Shown: positions 1 to 9,929 of the stretch, piece by piece | How positions within the stretch are numbered: the stretch's first letter is position 1 | Layout: every line of letters starts with the position of its first letter | Origin: Hyparrhenia diplandra | Taxonomy: Eukaryota; Streptophyta; Magnoliopsida; Poales; Poaceae | NCBI GenBank assembly: GCA_015847255.1 | Contig: JADLZK010005545.1 | Location: 1 to 64,000 of the forward strand | Reading direction: 5' to 3' | Length of the DNA stretch: 64,000 nt | The notes under the pieces: model-generated | Database searches by the model: none | What the model saw: the letters and a program-made list of their open reading frames with translations, nothing else | Told to the model about the DNA's origin: nothing | Made by a program: the position numbers and the translations under genes

Positions 1-694
1 AACATCACTACTACACAACAAGCATATTGTAACACTTTCTTGTAACATATTCATCAATGTGTTACAACGAAATCTCACAAGTAACATAAAAAGAGTGTTC
101 TGAGACTTTTGGTTGTTACACAAAACACTTTATTCATAAAAAATGTGTTACTAACAATAATTCTAGTAACACAAAATTAGTGTTACAAGTAAAATGTTAC
201 AATTGAGTACTACGTTGTAACACATAAATGGAACATATAAAATATGTTACAAATAAATGCCCTATAGTAACACAAAATAATGTTACCGCCCAAGTCTTAC
301 AATGAAACATATCATCTAGCTTCCAATTCGTGAGCCACAAGGACATTGCGTAGATGTCCCCCTGTCGATCACTTTATGCGGGATCATCCTTTGCCGTCAC
401 CGCTAACCGCCAAGTCCCGCTTCGGTTAGTATGCTCCTCCCTAACACTAGGATAGATTAGAACCATTACAGTCACTATGTAAAAAAATGATTTGTAAGAG
501 TTGGCCCCATTCTATTCTAAGGGGGCTGGTGATTTAGTCGCCCTTACAAATAGACGCCAAAATCCCTAGCGTAACATCTATCAAATCTCATTTATAGAGT
601 AAGAACTGCTTATTATTCATCATCCCAACTAAGGGTCCGAGGTGGGCCAAGCTTTAATAAAATGGGGGTACTAAAAATTTTTTTTTTAAATGAT

Positions 695-1000
695 CTCGGA
701 TAGGAATATGACCTTAATAAAAAATATAGATCTCTAAAAGTTATGAATCTTTTGTTGTTCACAACTTTTTCATTTGACTTTTTGATGCCTCAAAATGTGG
801 TTTTGGATGTCTAACTTCAAATTTTGAATTTTTCAAATGACCTCGGATGGAAAATCTTTCTAAACCTAAAATTGTATATCTCGAAAAAGTTATGAAACCT
901 TGTAGTTGACAACTTTTTGATTTGAATTTATTTAGGGTTCCAAATAGTCAATTTTCACTTTTCAGATTCGTAAGATATGTGGGGAACCAAAATGGGCAAT
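695..1000. repeat. Two tandem copies of a ~146-bp module
   Basis: Two diverged units follow each other. Each has 'tgacctcggat' or a variant, then a segment about bound 'gtagatctc', then 'gttgacaactttttcattt', then a run rich in 'aaattttgaatt'. The same unit occurs about four times at 32580-33135 in an element with different ends. Confidence 0.7.
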
Positions 1001-1007
1001 AGACACA

Positions 1008-1080
1008 AGTGATTGTGTAGTGTAGTGGTAGGGAAGGTGACATGCAAGCGGGAGGTCATGGGTTCGAATCCCTATGGTTG
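1008..1080 (+). other. tRNA-like sequence (relic, not a functional tRNA)
   Basis: It has an A-box-like 'tagtgtagtggtaggg' and a perfect B-box 'gggttcgaatccc' with a T-arm stem. The acceptor ends do not pair and no convincing anticodon arm is present. It lies inside the CACTA element, and a related sequence sits at the same relative place at 33181-33253. I read it as a tRNA-derived or Pol III-type box carried by the transposon. Confidence 0.5.
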
Positions 1081-1540
1081 CAATATTTCTAAAAACTCTA
1101 GAAAATTAGTATTGGTGAGGGATAGTGCGTGGCCCCCGATGGGCCCTCCCTCCATTACATAAAATATTTTGCTATTTTATTTTGAATTTTTAAAAACAAA
1201 AATAAAAATATGTTACACTAGATATAGAAAAAGTGTTACAAACCATGTGTTCTCTTGTACCATATGATGCTCTCTCAGAATGTTCTAGTGTTACTAGAAT
1301 AAAAAAGTGTTACAAATTAAGTGTTACTACAACAAAAAAAGTGTTACAATAAAAAATCCTTGTAACACTAGAAAAATGTTCCAATAGACAAGTAAAATGT
1401 GTTACAATAAACCAGTCTATAGTAACATTGCCTATTGGAACACAAAAAGAAATGTGTTACTAAGAATGGTAGTAACAATTTTTTCCAATCTATAGTAACA
1501 TAGGCCGGTGTTACTATATCCCCTCGTATTTGTAGTAGTG

Positions 1541-3286
1541 CATGTTGTGTAGGAACATAGGACCGAGAATAGAAATCTCTGTGACTAGGTGAACTAGGAG
1601 GTGTGTCATGACATTAAAGAAGGACGGAGAGAACACCAACTCAAAGCTGATAAGACACTGAACCACATCATTCTATAGCTTAGCTAGATCTAGTGGATTG
1701 ATTGCCTTCTAAGAAATTTCATTAAGGAATGCGCATAGCTTCATGGTGGCCAGACGTATATTTGGAGGTAGAATTCCTCTTAGCACAACTAGAAGCAACG
1801 TATTTATGTGCGTGGCGTGTCAAGAAATCGACCATGGCCAAGGTACATGAACTTTCGATAGTTTTTTAAGAAAATACCATTACAATCCTTGAAACGGTGC
1901 GTGCAAGCATTATATCCCTTGTTTGATTGTCCTGAAATATTACTTAGAGCCGGCCAATCATTGACTGTTACAAACAACAAAGCGCGCAGGTCAAAGTGTT
2001 CCTGTTTGTACTCATTCCATACACGTACACCTGGTTTTTTCCACAAAAGTAGAAGTTCATCAACTAGTGGCCTCAGGTACACATCGATGTCGTTGCCAGG
2101 CTGTTTCGGGCCTTGGATGAGTATCAGCATCATAATGAACTTTTGCTTCATGCATAACCAGGGAGGAAGGTTATAGATACATAGATTAACAGGCCAAGTG
2201 CTATGGCCACTGCTCTGGTCCCCAAAAGGATTAAAACCATCCGTACTTAAGGCGAAACTCAAGTTTCTTGCATCATCTGCAAATTCCTTGAATTCTCTGT
2301 CGATTGCTCTCCACTAGGACCCATCAGCAAGGTGTCTCAACATGTTGTCTATCTTACGGTCTTCTTTATGCCATTGTAACAACTTTGCATGGTTCTTGTT
2401 TCTGAACAAACGTTTCAGGCGTGGTATTATAGGAGCGTACCACATAACCTCGGTGGGGATTTTCTTCCTAGGACTTTCGCCCTCAACATCACCAGGGTCC
2501 TCTCGCCTGATCTTATACTGTGATGCATGACATATCGGGCATTAATCCAACTTCTTGTTCTCCTCACCATAGTACAGGAAGCAATCATTAGGACATGCAT
2601 GTATCTTCTTGATTTTTAATCCCAAAGGACAGACAAGCTGTTTTGCTTCATATGTAGTGGCGGGCAATTCATTGGCCTTCGGAAGCATCTTCTTTTGGAT
2701 AGTCAATAACTGTCCGAAGGCCTTGTCAGAAACACCATTCTTCGCCTTCCACTGCAGCAATTCCAGTGTGGTGCCCAACTTTTTCTGCCCTGCATCACAA
2801 CTCAGGTATAACAACTTCTTGTGGTCCTCTAGCATGTGCTCGAACTTGATCTTCTCCTTTTCATTTTTGCATTATTTCGTGCATCATGAATAGCCCGACC
2901 AAGATCATCGGTAGGCTCATCTCCCGTCGCTACCTCTGGTACCTCCTCTTGACTTCCTCCATTACAAAGTATCATTTAAGACACCAAAGATATTCAGCAA
3001 TAACATCATCGTCGTCCCCTTTGTTCGTCTTTACCTTCTTCTATTATAACACCGGTTTCTCCGTGCTTGGTCCAACAAACATAGTTTGGCATGAAAACGA
3101 CTTACACAACCGGTGTGAATGAATATTCCTTGAGCAGAAAAATTCTTCGAATTCCTACATATGGCACATGGGAAGCACATAAAAACCTGTCTCGCTTCTT
3201 TGCCTCGGCCACACCTAAAAAAATAATGCACCCCATGAATGAACTCTTGGGAGCGCCGATCGAGTGTTGTACATCCACTGGCTCAT
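1541..3286 (-). pseudogene. CACTA transposase, TNP2-like, broken copy
   Basis: The proposed start is the ATG at 3286, which gives a beginning with 'SQWMYNTR', the typical N-terminus of the transposase-associated domain. It is followed by a cysteine-rich 'CFPCAICRN' region (about 3200-3130). Downstream on the minus strand come 'HACPNDCFLYYG' (about 2600) and 'STDGFNPFGDQSSGHSTWPV' (about 2250-2190), which are hallmarks of the TNP2/Transposase_21 family that cuts and pastes CACTA elements in the nucleus. It is broken by a stop at about 2541, several frameshifts, and the insertion at 1540. Compared with the copy at 44317-45774 it also lacks about 520 bp (paralogous to about 44580-45097) near 1800-1830. 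It cannot encode an active protein. Confidence 0.85.
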
Positions 3287-3768
3287 CTATGGTACATGAT
3301 ATACATACGTACCATATTAAAATCTTAACACATCATTAGTTATATTAATTACACAACATGCATGAATGACAACTGATTAATTTAAAGAAGCCTCAAAAAG
3401 TTCACATCTACTCTCTATACTCATTTTTGTAAACTATTCTAAATTTCTTTTTTTCTAAAAAGAAATTAAAAAAAACTAAAATTTATAAATCTCTAAACCA
3501 TGAAATGGAGGATGAAGATGAGAGGAGAGAGGAGATGGTGAACCTTAACAACACAAGAATTAATGGAGTCAAGTCAAAGAAAATGTTCTTGTGCTCCAAA
3601 TGGCGAAGCAATGACGAAGAAGAGAGCAATTGCGAAGAACAATGAAGAATAAGCTCGAATTCAAAATGGCGAAGGAAATGCTCGGGCTCGAGAGGAGAAG
3701 AAGTGCAAAGTATGTATATAGGAAGATTTACTCCGGTTGTGCTTAAAAACCCGAGTGGAAGTTTTTTA
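3287..3768. other. TNP2 upstream region, no gene seen
   Basis: This stretch lies between the transposase start and the subterminal repeats of the CACTA element and should contain its promoter and leader. It is AT-rich with poly-A/T runs around 3440-3480. I see no supported coding frame. Confidence 0.5.
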
Positions 3769-3831
3769 CTCCCGATCATAGCCTCTAACCGGGGCTAAAG
3801 GTTTACCCCGGTTGGAGGCTATGATCAGGAG
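3769..3831. repeat. 26-bp imperfect palindrome, CACTA subterminal
   Basis: The arms 3769-3794 and 3806-3831 are reverse complements with two mismatches, separated by an 11-nt loop. The core 'taaccgggg/ccccggtt' is part of the family's subterminal repeat. It could extrude as a hairpin or bind transposase as a dimer (inference). Confidence 0.85.
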
Positions 3832-3843
3832 TAATGGTCAACC

Positions 3844-3876
3844 TTACTCCCGGTTGGAGTCTCCAACCGGGAGTAA
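3844..3876. repeat. Perfect 15-bp palindrome, CACTA subterminal
   Basis: The arms 'ttactcccggttgga' (3844-3858) and its exact complement (3862-3876) are separated by 'gtc'. It is a second subterminal hairpin 12 bp from the first. Confidence 0.88.
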
Positions 3877-4035
3877 AAGTCCTTGCCTCCGGAGAGAGCC
3901 GTTGGGTAGGCGGAGAGAACTGTTGGCGAGGGAGTTTACTCCTTTGGAGAATAGGTCCCTTTACTCCCGGATGAAAGACGGTAGGGAGTAACCCACAAAA
4001 TGCTATCGGGAGTAAAAGTCATTCGTGTACTAGAG

Positions 4036-4430
4036 ATTCTTTTTATTAGCACCCCTTTCATACTTTTTAAAAATAAGGAATAAGGTCATAGACTGCATCC
4101 TTAAGTACCATGATGGCATCACCGGTCATTAGAAACTTGCACTGGATTGCATATGTGGATGATATGGCTTTATCACTCGTAGTTGCTTATTGAATAATGA
4201 ACCCTACCCTCGTGTTTTTCAACTTAATGTTGGTATATATGGTCAGGGACTTTGTCATATACAAGAAAGAAAAATGTGATTTTAGCCTTAAACATGATCA
4301 CTAACATTGATTTTTATTGTAGATAGAACTTAGTAGATTACTAACCAAGAGAGATCGCCAATGCCATGCATGCACCTCTCGAATGCTCTCAAGTGTTTTG
4401 TAGAATATACAATTTTTCACCATATAAGAG
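4036..4430. other. No gene seen
   Basis: AT-rich sequence to the right of the CACTA end. It holds scattered retroelement-like words but no supported frame or terminus. Confidence 0.4.
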
Positions 4431-4520
4431 TATCTCAAATGATGAATTGGAGCGCACCATTACGAAGAGCTTGTCGAGATGATCAAAATAGATATATTGT
4501 TTGCAATATTTGAAGCCTTT
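4431..4520. repeat. LTR-like segment shared with 61463-61553
   Basis: The stretch beginning 'gtatctcaaatgatgaattg' matches 61467 onward closely for about 85 bp, including the downstream 'gatatattgtttgc'. The second copy lies inside a well-defined solo LTR, so this one is probably a decayed LTR fragment of a related family. Confidence 0.55.
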
Positions 4521-4599
4521 AAGAATCAAAAGATATCAAATCCATGACGAACATCAACACTAAAAGACTCTAGAAGACACCTTCGGGAATTTTGTAATT

Positions 4600-7190
4600 T
4601 ACCTTGATTGGTGACCTTCAAAGAGAATGGATCTTATGAGTAGATTTTATGAAATACCCGAATGGGATGATATCTTGTCCGATGCAATTTACATCAGCTC
4701 TAGAATCTAGAAGAGTGTCATATGTCAAGCTAAATCCATCATAGAGTTCATATGTTACCTTGGCGTACCATTTTTACTTAAGATACCTTCCTATAGAGCC
4801 AATTAATTCATCCTCTGGTGGCTTTTTAGGAATTTTATGGTCACTCTTCCCATGAAATTCTAGGATGTGGATTCTTCTTTTAAGATCCGTTAACTCGCTT
4901 TAATAATATTATACTCTTTTGAGAGATCATCAAGGCTTAGTTGCTTATTTTTCTTTTTCAAATCTTCTACCCTTTTTAAAGACTTCATCTGCGGAACAAA
5001 ATTTCTTTTTTTGGATATCACTTACCAATTAATCTTTGTTATTTTTTACCCTGGATAAGAATTTTCAAGGATAATTTCTTTTTTTCTTCTGGGTCGTGCA
5101 TAGTGTCAAAGGTATCTAATACAAATTGTATTAAATCGGTGAGAACAAAGATGTTTTCATCGATTCATCTTTAGAGGTACCTTGTTCATAACATGAACAT
5201 TCATTATTTTCACAACAATTTACCTCGTGTTTTATCATCTTGAGCTAGAGTTACTCTGGATATGATTTAGGATTTGACCCAATTTTTCTTTGACATCTTC
5301 GAATCTGATTCAAGCAAAGCTTGGATTTCTTGTTTTACTTTTTTGATTTGAAACAATTTGAGGATTTATGGCGTCTTTGACCACAATTAAAGCAGACTAA
5401 ATCATTTGGTGCGGGATCTCTTTTGAAATATTTAGAGGCACCCTCATTGTTATATATCCTTTTATGCCTTCTTCTTTTGATAGGGTATTTTACTTTCTTA
5501 TTGTCGGCATGGTGCTTCTTATGGGATTTTTGATGAACTTCTTCTTGTAGTTTCAAAGGGATCTTGGAAACCAAATTGGTAGCAGAAGTCTCTGAATTCC
5601 TTTTTCCCAATAACCCTTTGCTTCTTGAGCTGCTCTTTGATTTTTAAATCATTGCATTTGGGTTATTTTCCTATATATAGGCTTTGATAATTAATACTCC
5701 CTTCTCCTTCTTTTCTTAAAGAATTTCTAACCTTCTCAAAGCAAATAGGGGAGGTAAGCGGATATATATATTTTTTCTTTCCGTAAAACCCAATTAGGAT
5801 CTGGAAGGGTATATAAATTTGAAAGGAAAGAATCTTTTATACCATCCGAAATCTGACATGGTTTTGCATCTCGCATTAATCAATTGTTCCCTATTCTTCT
5901 GATAGATATCTTGATAGTTTCAAAGACAAAGTGGTAAACTATATTGTAGAGAAGAGTGGAGATGGCATCTGAAACTGTTCCTAGAGGTTGTCCTTGGTCA
6001 TTGGTTAGGACAATTGGCCTTCCATTTTCATCTTTTTTAACAGCATCTATTATGGATTTCCTTTGGGTTTCACTTAGGTAGTGATCCCACCAACCTCTAA
6101 GTTGCCCTGAAAACCCTATAACAATCATATGTGCTGCTTCTTTTTCTTTGTTTCCATTTTCTATGCAAGCATTTGCATACATAATCATTAGATGGCACAT
6201 AGTAAATATTTGATATTCAACAAACCCATCAAGATTCCATTCAACGATTTCTTTGCCTTTGAAGGATGTCATATTAGCTATGTGAGGCAGTTCTTCAAAT
6301 TGGAAGTCTGCATAGGTTGGCCTAGGATATTAATTCCTAGTCATAGCTGTTTGGGTAGTTGTTTTAAATGTTTTAATTTTGTTGATCACATCTTCGCTTT
6401 CACCATCAGTGATTTGATTAATAGTTTTATTGACCTTTAGGTTTCCTAATTTGTTGGATAACTCACTAATGAGTTCCTCAAAAACAGAGGATCCCATAGC
6501 TTTCTGCTTTCCAAGCTTAAAGTTGGAGGAAATCATATGAGGAACGAAGGGTGGAACAACTATTTGCGTACTGGGACTATCAGAGTGAGAGATAGAAGGA
6601 ACATTAACCTTCACTTCACCTTTGGGCTTTGTTCCATCCATAAGAATGGCTTCTATTCATTTTGTTTGTTGGCCAAGGGCATGCAATGATATATTTGAAA
6701 AGTTTTGTTGTTCTACTTGGTGACCTATATGTTCTACTTTCACGGGCTCACCATAAGTAGTTTTGGATATATCTTTGAATGGACAAGTTTTAATGCTTAC
6801 CCTTTTGGTATTGTCTTCTAACTGGATAGTCTCCAGTGGTGGATGAACAGATTCCATCTGTTCGCCACTAGAAGTCTCCCAATCTTTAGAAACTTTTATG
6901 ATGGTTATCTTATCATCATCAGACTCAGATTCAATCTTATCTATTTGTTGGGATTGGAATAAATCATTATCCTGTTACTTAGGAACAGAAGATTCCATGG
7001 CTTTATGTCTGAAGTTGGAAGAAACCATATTTGGGATGATAGGCAGAAAAGCTATATGTGTGATGAGAGCATTAGAATGAGGGATAGGCGGAACATCTAC
7101 CCTAACTTCTATTTTAGTTGGCTCTATCTCATTTATGACAATAGCTTCTATGGCTTCTGCTTTTTTGTCCAAGGGTATTGAAAGGTACAC
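4600..7190 (-). pseudogene. Decayed retroelement polyprotein (gag/coat-like, zinc knuckle, protease)
   Basis: Read on the minus strand the order is: a variable N-terminal region (7190-6330), a conserved block with 'GFSGQLRGWWDHYLSETQ' (about 6130-6070), a basic region ending in a CX2CX4HX4C zinc knuckle 'CFNCGQRRHKSSNC' (about 5400-5355), and an aspartic-protease remnant 'LLDSRADVNCI' (about 4715-4680). This is the gag-to-protease order of a plant retroelement polyprotein. The protease motif D-S-G has become D-S-R (4696-4707), and the frames are broken many times. No reverse transcriptase follows; the left side runs into LTR-like DNA. The type could be Ty3/gypsy or a related pararetrovirus-like element; I cannot decide. 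It is non-functional. Confidence 0.6.
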
Positions 7191-7480
7191 TTCAAAGGGT
7201 TTGTAGCTTTTTCAAGGTGACCTCTGTTTCCTAGGTTTATATCCTCATCATAATTCGATGTGGATATAGTTTTGAGAGGACAAGTCTTAATGCTTTCCCT
7301 CGGTGAAGGTATGCTTGAAAAGCTTTGTTGCTCTTCAAAATGACCTTTGTTTTCTAGGTTTGTATCCTCATCATGATTAGATGTGGATATAATTTTGAGA
7401 GGATAAGTTTTAAGGCTTTCCCTTATGATATCGGCTTCTAACCGAACGGGCTCAAGAGGTGGATTAACAGATTCAACTGC
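6690..7480 (-). repeat. Three imperfect ~120-170-bp repeats in the polyprotein N-terminus
   Basis: Segments at about 6690-6870, 7190-7310 and 7310-7480 share words such as 'ggtgacct'/'atgacct', 'ctaggttt(g/a)tatcctcatca', 'gtggatata' and 'acaagt(c/t)ttaa(t/g)gct'. They sit in the variable N-terminal part of the minus-strand polyprotein and look like an expanded low-constraint region. Confidence 0.6.
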
Positions 7481-7789
7481 TTGTCACAAGTTAGCCCAGT
7501 CTTTAGAAGTCTTGTTTACTCGAGGATGTTTTATCATTATCGGACTCAGGTTGAACCTTGTTCTTTTGTCGACTGGTTTGAAGAATTCTTCAAAATGTCC
7601 GATCAACCGATATTTTGGTGGGTGAACCATCTAACTTTAACAAATGAACAATCAAAAACAGTTCAATGTTGGCACTTAGAGCCATCCGAAAACCTCTCAC
7701 AAATCGTCCCTCGAGATCAAAATTGAACGGTTTTGATAATTGAAGTGCCAAAGTTAGACAAGGCAAGAGTTGAGGCGCCAAAAATGGAT

Positions 7790-8221
7790 ATAATAAATTA
7801 CTTTATCCTTTTGCATGTTTGTGCAAAAATTTATATATTTAGATTTACTTATTCATAATATTTATGTGAAATGAAGTATTTATCTACACTTTTATTGGAT
7901 TTTATATATTAGGTTATGAAAATATTTATGTGGAATACTCTCTAAAATGACAAAGAACAAGCATGAGAATCAAAGGTAATATAACGAAATAACAAGCTAC
8001 AAATTTGATCTAATATTCTTTGGCTCAAACAAAAAAAAAGGCAAAGGATATTATAGTGATATTATTTTGGCGATTTTAGGGTCAAGCCACAAACTAGCAT
8101 TAGAATATCATTGTCGATTCTTATCTTTAACCGGCAAAGTTATTGTATCACTTTCGCGTGCATGGTTCGAGCCACCTATGATATTGTCCTAGTTCATACT
8201 ATTGAAATTTTTTTATTAATG
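7790..8221. other. No gene seen
   Basis: AT-rich flank between the polyprotein remnant and the Athila-like element. Nothing supported on either strand. Confidence 0.5.
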
Positions 8222-8226
8222 ATAAT

Positions 8227-9628
8227 TGTTGGCGGTCACTATCATACAAATTATACCGCCAACTTAGTTATATAACATGGTGAATAATGTACTTTTGCCA
8301 CATGAACCTTTGCTATTAATCTAGTTCCACTTGTATTGAAGAAAATATATTTTGCGTGACATAAACGTGGAAACAGTAAAAAGTACGCCAAAAGGAAGAG
8401 AGAAGCGCACATCGAATCTGCGCTTTGGACAAGGGGAATGCCATCGGGCCAAAACCAACGCAAACCAGGCCAAAGCACCCCGAGGACGTGACACGGAGTG
8501 GGCCACAAGCCCACCTGCCGAAACCGGCGCGAGGCGGGCCAAACTCACGGGCGGCCGCCGCTGGTGCGGCGACCGCAGACGAGCCCGATCCCCCGCTTTT
8601 GCCTTGACCCAAGGCCCGAGGAGGGAAGGCGGTTGCATGAGGTGTTTTTCGCGTTGGCGCCAAGAAGTTCCCGCCAAACGCCCGAAAGTCCCCTAGAACA
8701 AGGAGAACCCTCCATTTCTCTCCTCCTTTCTCTATATAAAGAGGCCCTTGCCTCTGCTTGTACCACACCAATTCACATACCAATTCACTCATTCACACAC
8801 AAGTCACATTCAATAAAGGAATCCCACATTCCTTCACCATGTGATCCATCATTCGCCCCACATTCCTTCGGGAATTACACTCCACGTCTCACATATAGGG
8901 TGGTGTAGAGAGTGCCAAGACACTTAGTGGGAGTGAGAGAGAGTGCAAGGTAGAGAGGAAGAGAGGAGTAGCGACCCCGCGGTCTTTTGGCTGTCGGAGT
9001 GCCGAATTTGTCGGCTCCCGCCTCCCTACCTTGTACCTCTACGGGTAACTTTATGGCTTGGTGAAAGTTATTCGTGTCTTATTTTCAGTATCATTCTTAA
9101 GTTCCATGCTATCATTTATTATATCGAGAATTACGGGATCGTTGTTTACCTTCCGGTGAATGCTCCAGTAGAGGGCCCCTGATGAAGACGGGATCCCCTG
9201 ATCAGCGCTAGAGTAGTGACAAGTAACGTAGACGTGGTGTCTAAGTTATGAATCACCCTCGTTTGCTCCGCAATCCACGGTAGTGAGGTAGGGGATAGGT
9301 GGTGACAGCCCTATTCGCCCATCGTACTCCTCCACGTCCGGTTGCGGTAGTAGAGCTGATGGCCGGCATCGCTTGGCAGACCAAGTGCACTCCGGTGCCC
9401 GAAGTAATACTCGATTAATAGAAAGAGTAGCCTGACTTAGTCTAAGTGCTGAAAGAACACATCACTCCTAAGATCACCTCCTATGCTTGACCCTTGATAT
9501 CTAGAAGAACGGACTTAGCACCCGTTCCCCTGTGGAAAATCGATACCGGAATACTTCTAGGTGAAGTGCTGGCCCGGTACTTTCCATGCGCTTGCGGACT
9601 TTTGTCGCTACGCTAAGAAATACCAACA
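8227..9628 (+). repeat. 5' LTR of the Athila-like element
   Basis: It begins TGTTGGCGG and ends ACCAACA. A TATA box 'tatataaa' lies at 8733-8740. A GC-rich tract at about 8460-8620 differs from the 3' copy by many short G/C indels, while AT-rich parts are nearly identical. Confidence 0.93.
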
Positions 9629-9636
9629 AGCATGTC

Positions 9637-9651
9637 TGGCGCCGTTGCCGG
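9637..9651 (+). other. Primer-binding site, tRNA-Asp type
   Basis: 'tggcgccgttgccgg' starts 8 bp after the LTR end. This is the primer site known from Athila-type elements, complementary to a plant tRNA-Asp 3' end. Confidence 0.75.
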
Positions 9652-9748
9652 TGAACGGTTGTCATTATAGTTTGTGAAACCTAGTTATCAGTGTGAGCCC
9701 TTACCCCTCGCCATTCTTTTTCATTTTTATTTCTAGTTAGTTTTAATT

Positions 9749-9874
9749 ATGGAGCAACCACTTTCAAAAAACCTTTTTGCTCCTAGAGGCGAGCTCTTAG
9801 AACCATGTCAATCTTCGAAGCCAATCACAGCTTCAAGATTTGAGCTCCGCCCTGGCTTTGTAGCCATGGTTTAG
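9749..9874 (+). pseudogene. Gag N-terminus remnant, Athila type
   Basis: The first ATG after the primer site opens a 41-codon frame that ends at a stop after 'FELRPGFVAMV'. That phrase is the conserved beginning of Athila-type gag, where 'MVQ..TFSGLE' normally follows. Here the glutamine codon is TAG, so the frame stops. Gag-like words resume downstream in other frames. Gag would form the particle that packages element RNA in the cytoplasm. Confidence 0.7.
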
Positions 9875-9929
9875 GTCCAAACCTTTTTAGGTTTGAAATA
9901 GGAAAACCCATTGATACAAAGATCTATCT

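Larger units (their letters stand above)
6..1540. mobile_element. Non-autonomous CACTA element, complete, TSD 'cat'
   Basis: Both ends start CACTACTACA when read inward: the left terminus at 6 and the complement of 1531-1540. A 3-bp duplication 'cat' flanks it at 3-5 and 1541-1543, which is the CACTA signature. Many 'gtaacac'/'gtgttac' motifs crowd both subterminal regions (about 28-300 and 1205-1515), as expected for transposase-binding subterminal repeats. No transposase frame is visible inside, so it would depend on a helper. The interior holds two copies of a ~146-bp module and a tRNA-like box. It interrupts a TNP2 transposase gene, and the uninterrupted paralogous site is present at 44312-44325 with a single 'cat'. 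Confidence 0.93.
1541..4035 (-). mobile_element. Right part of a TNP2-type CACTA element
   Basis: The fragment carries a minus-strand transposase gene (5' end at 3286) and, to its right, subterminal 'actcccgg'/'ccgggagta' repeats from about 3740 to 4020. The terminus 'tgtactag' near 4026-4033 is the complement of the left terminus CACTAGTACACAAACG seen at 37225, although the last two bases are 'ag' rather than 'tg'. The element continues to the left beyond base 1, with the 6-1540 insertion in between. A second copy of the same family lies at 37225-45774. Confidence 0.8.

Noticed and set aside
1008..1080. A functional tRNA gene
   Set aside because: The B-box and T-arm are good, but the acceptor stem does not pair and the anticodon arm is not clear; it lies inside a transposon.
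8352..8908. Long frames within the Athila LTR as genes
   Set aside because: They lie across the LTR promoter region in both strands and are repeated in the other LTR with frame-breaking differences.
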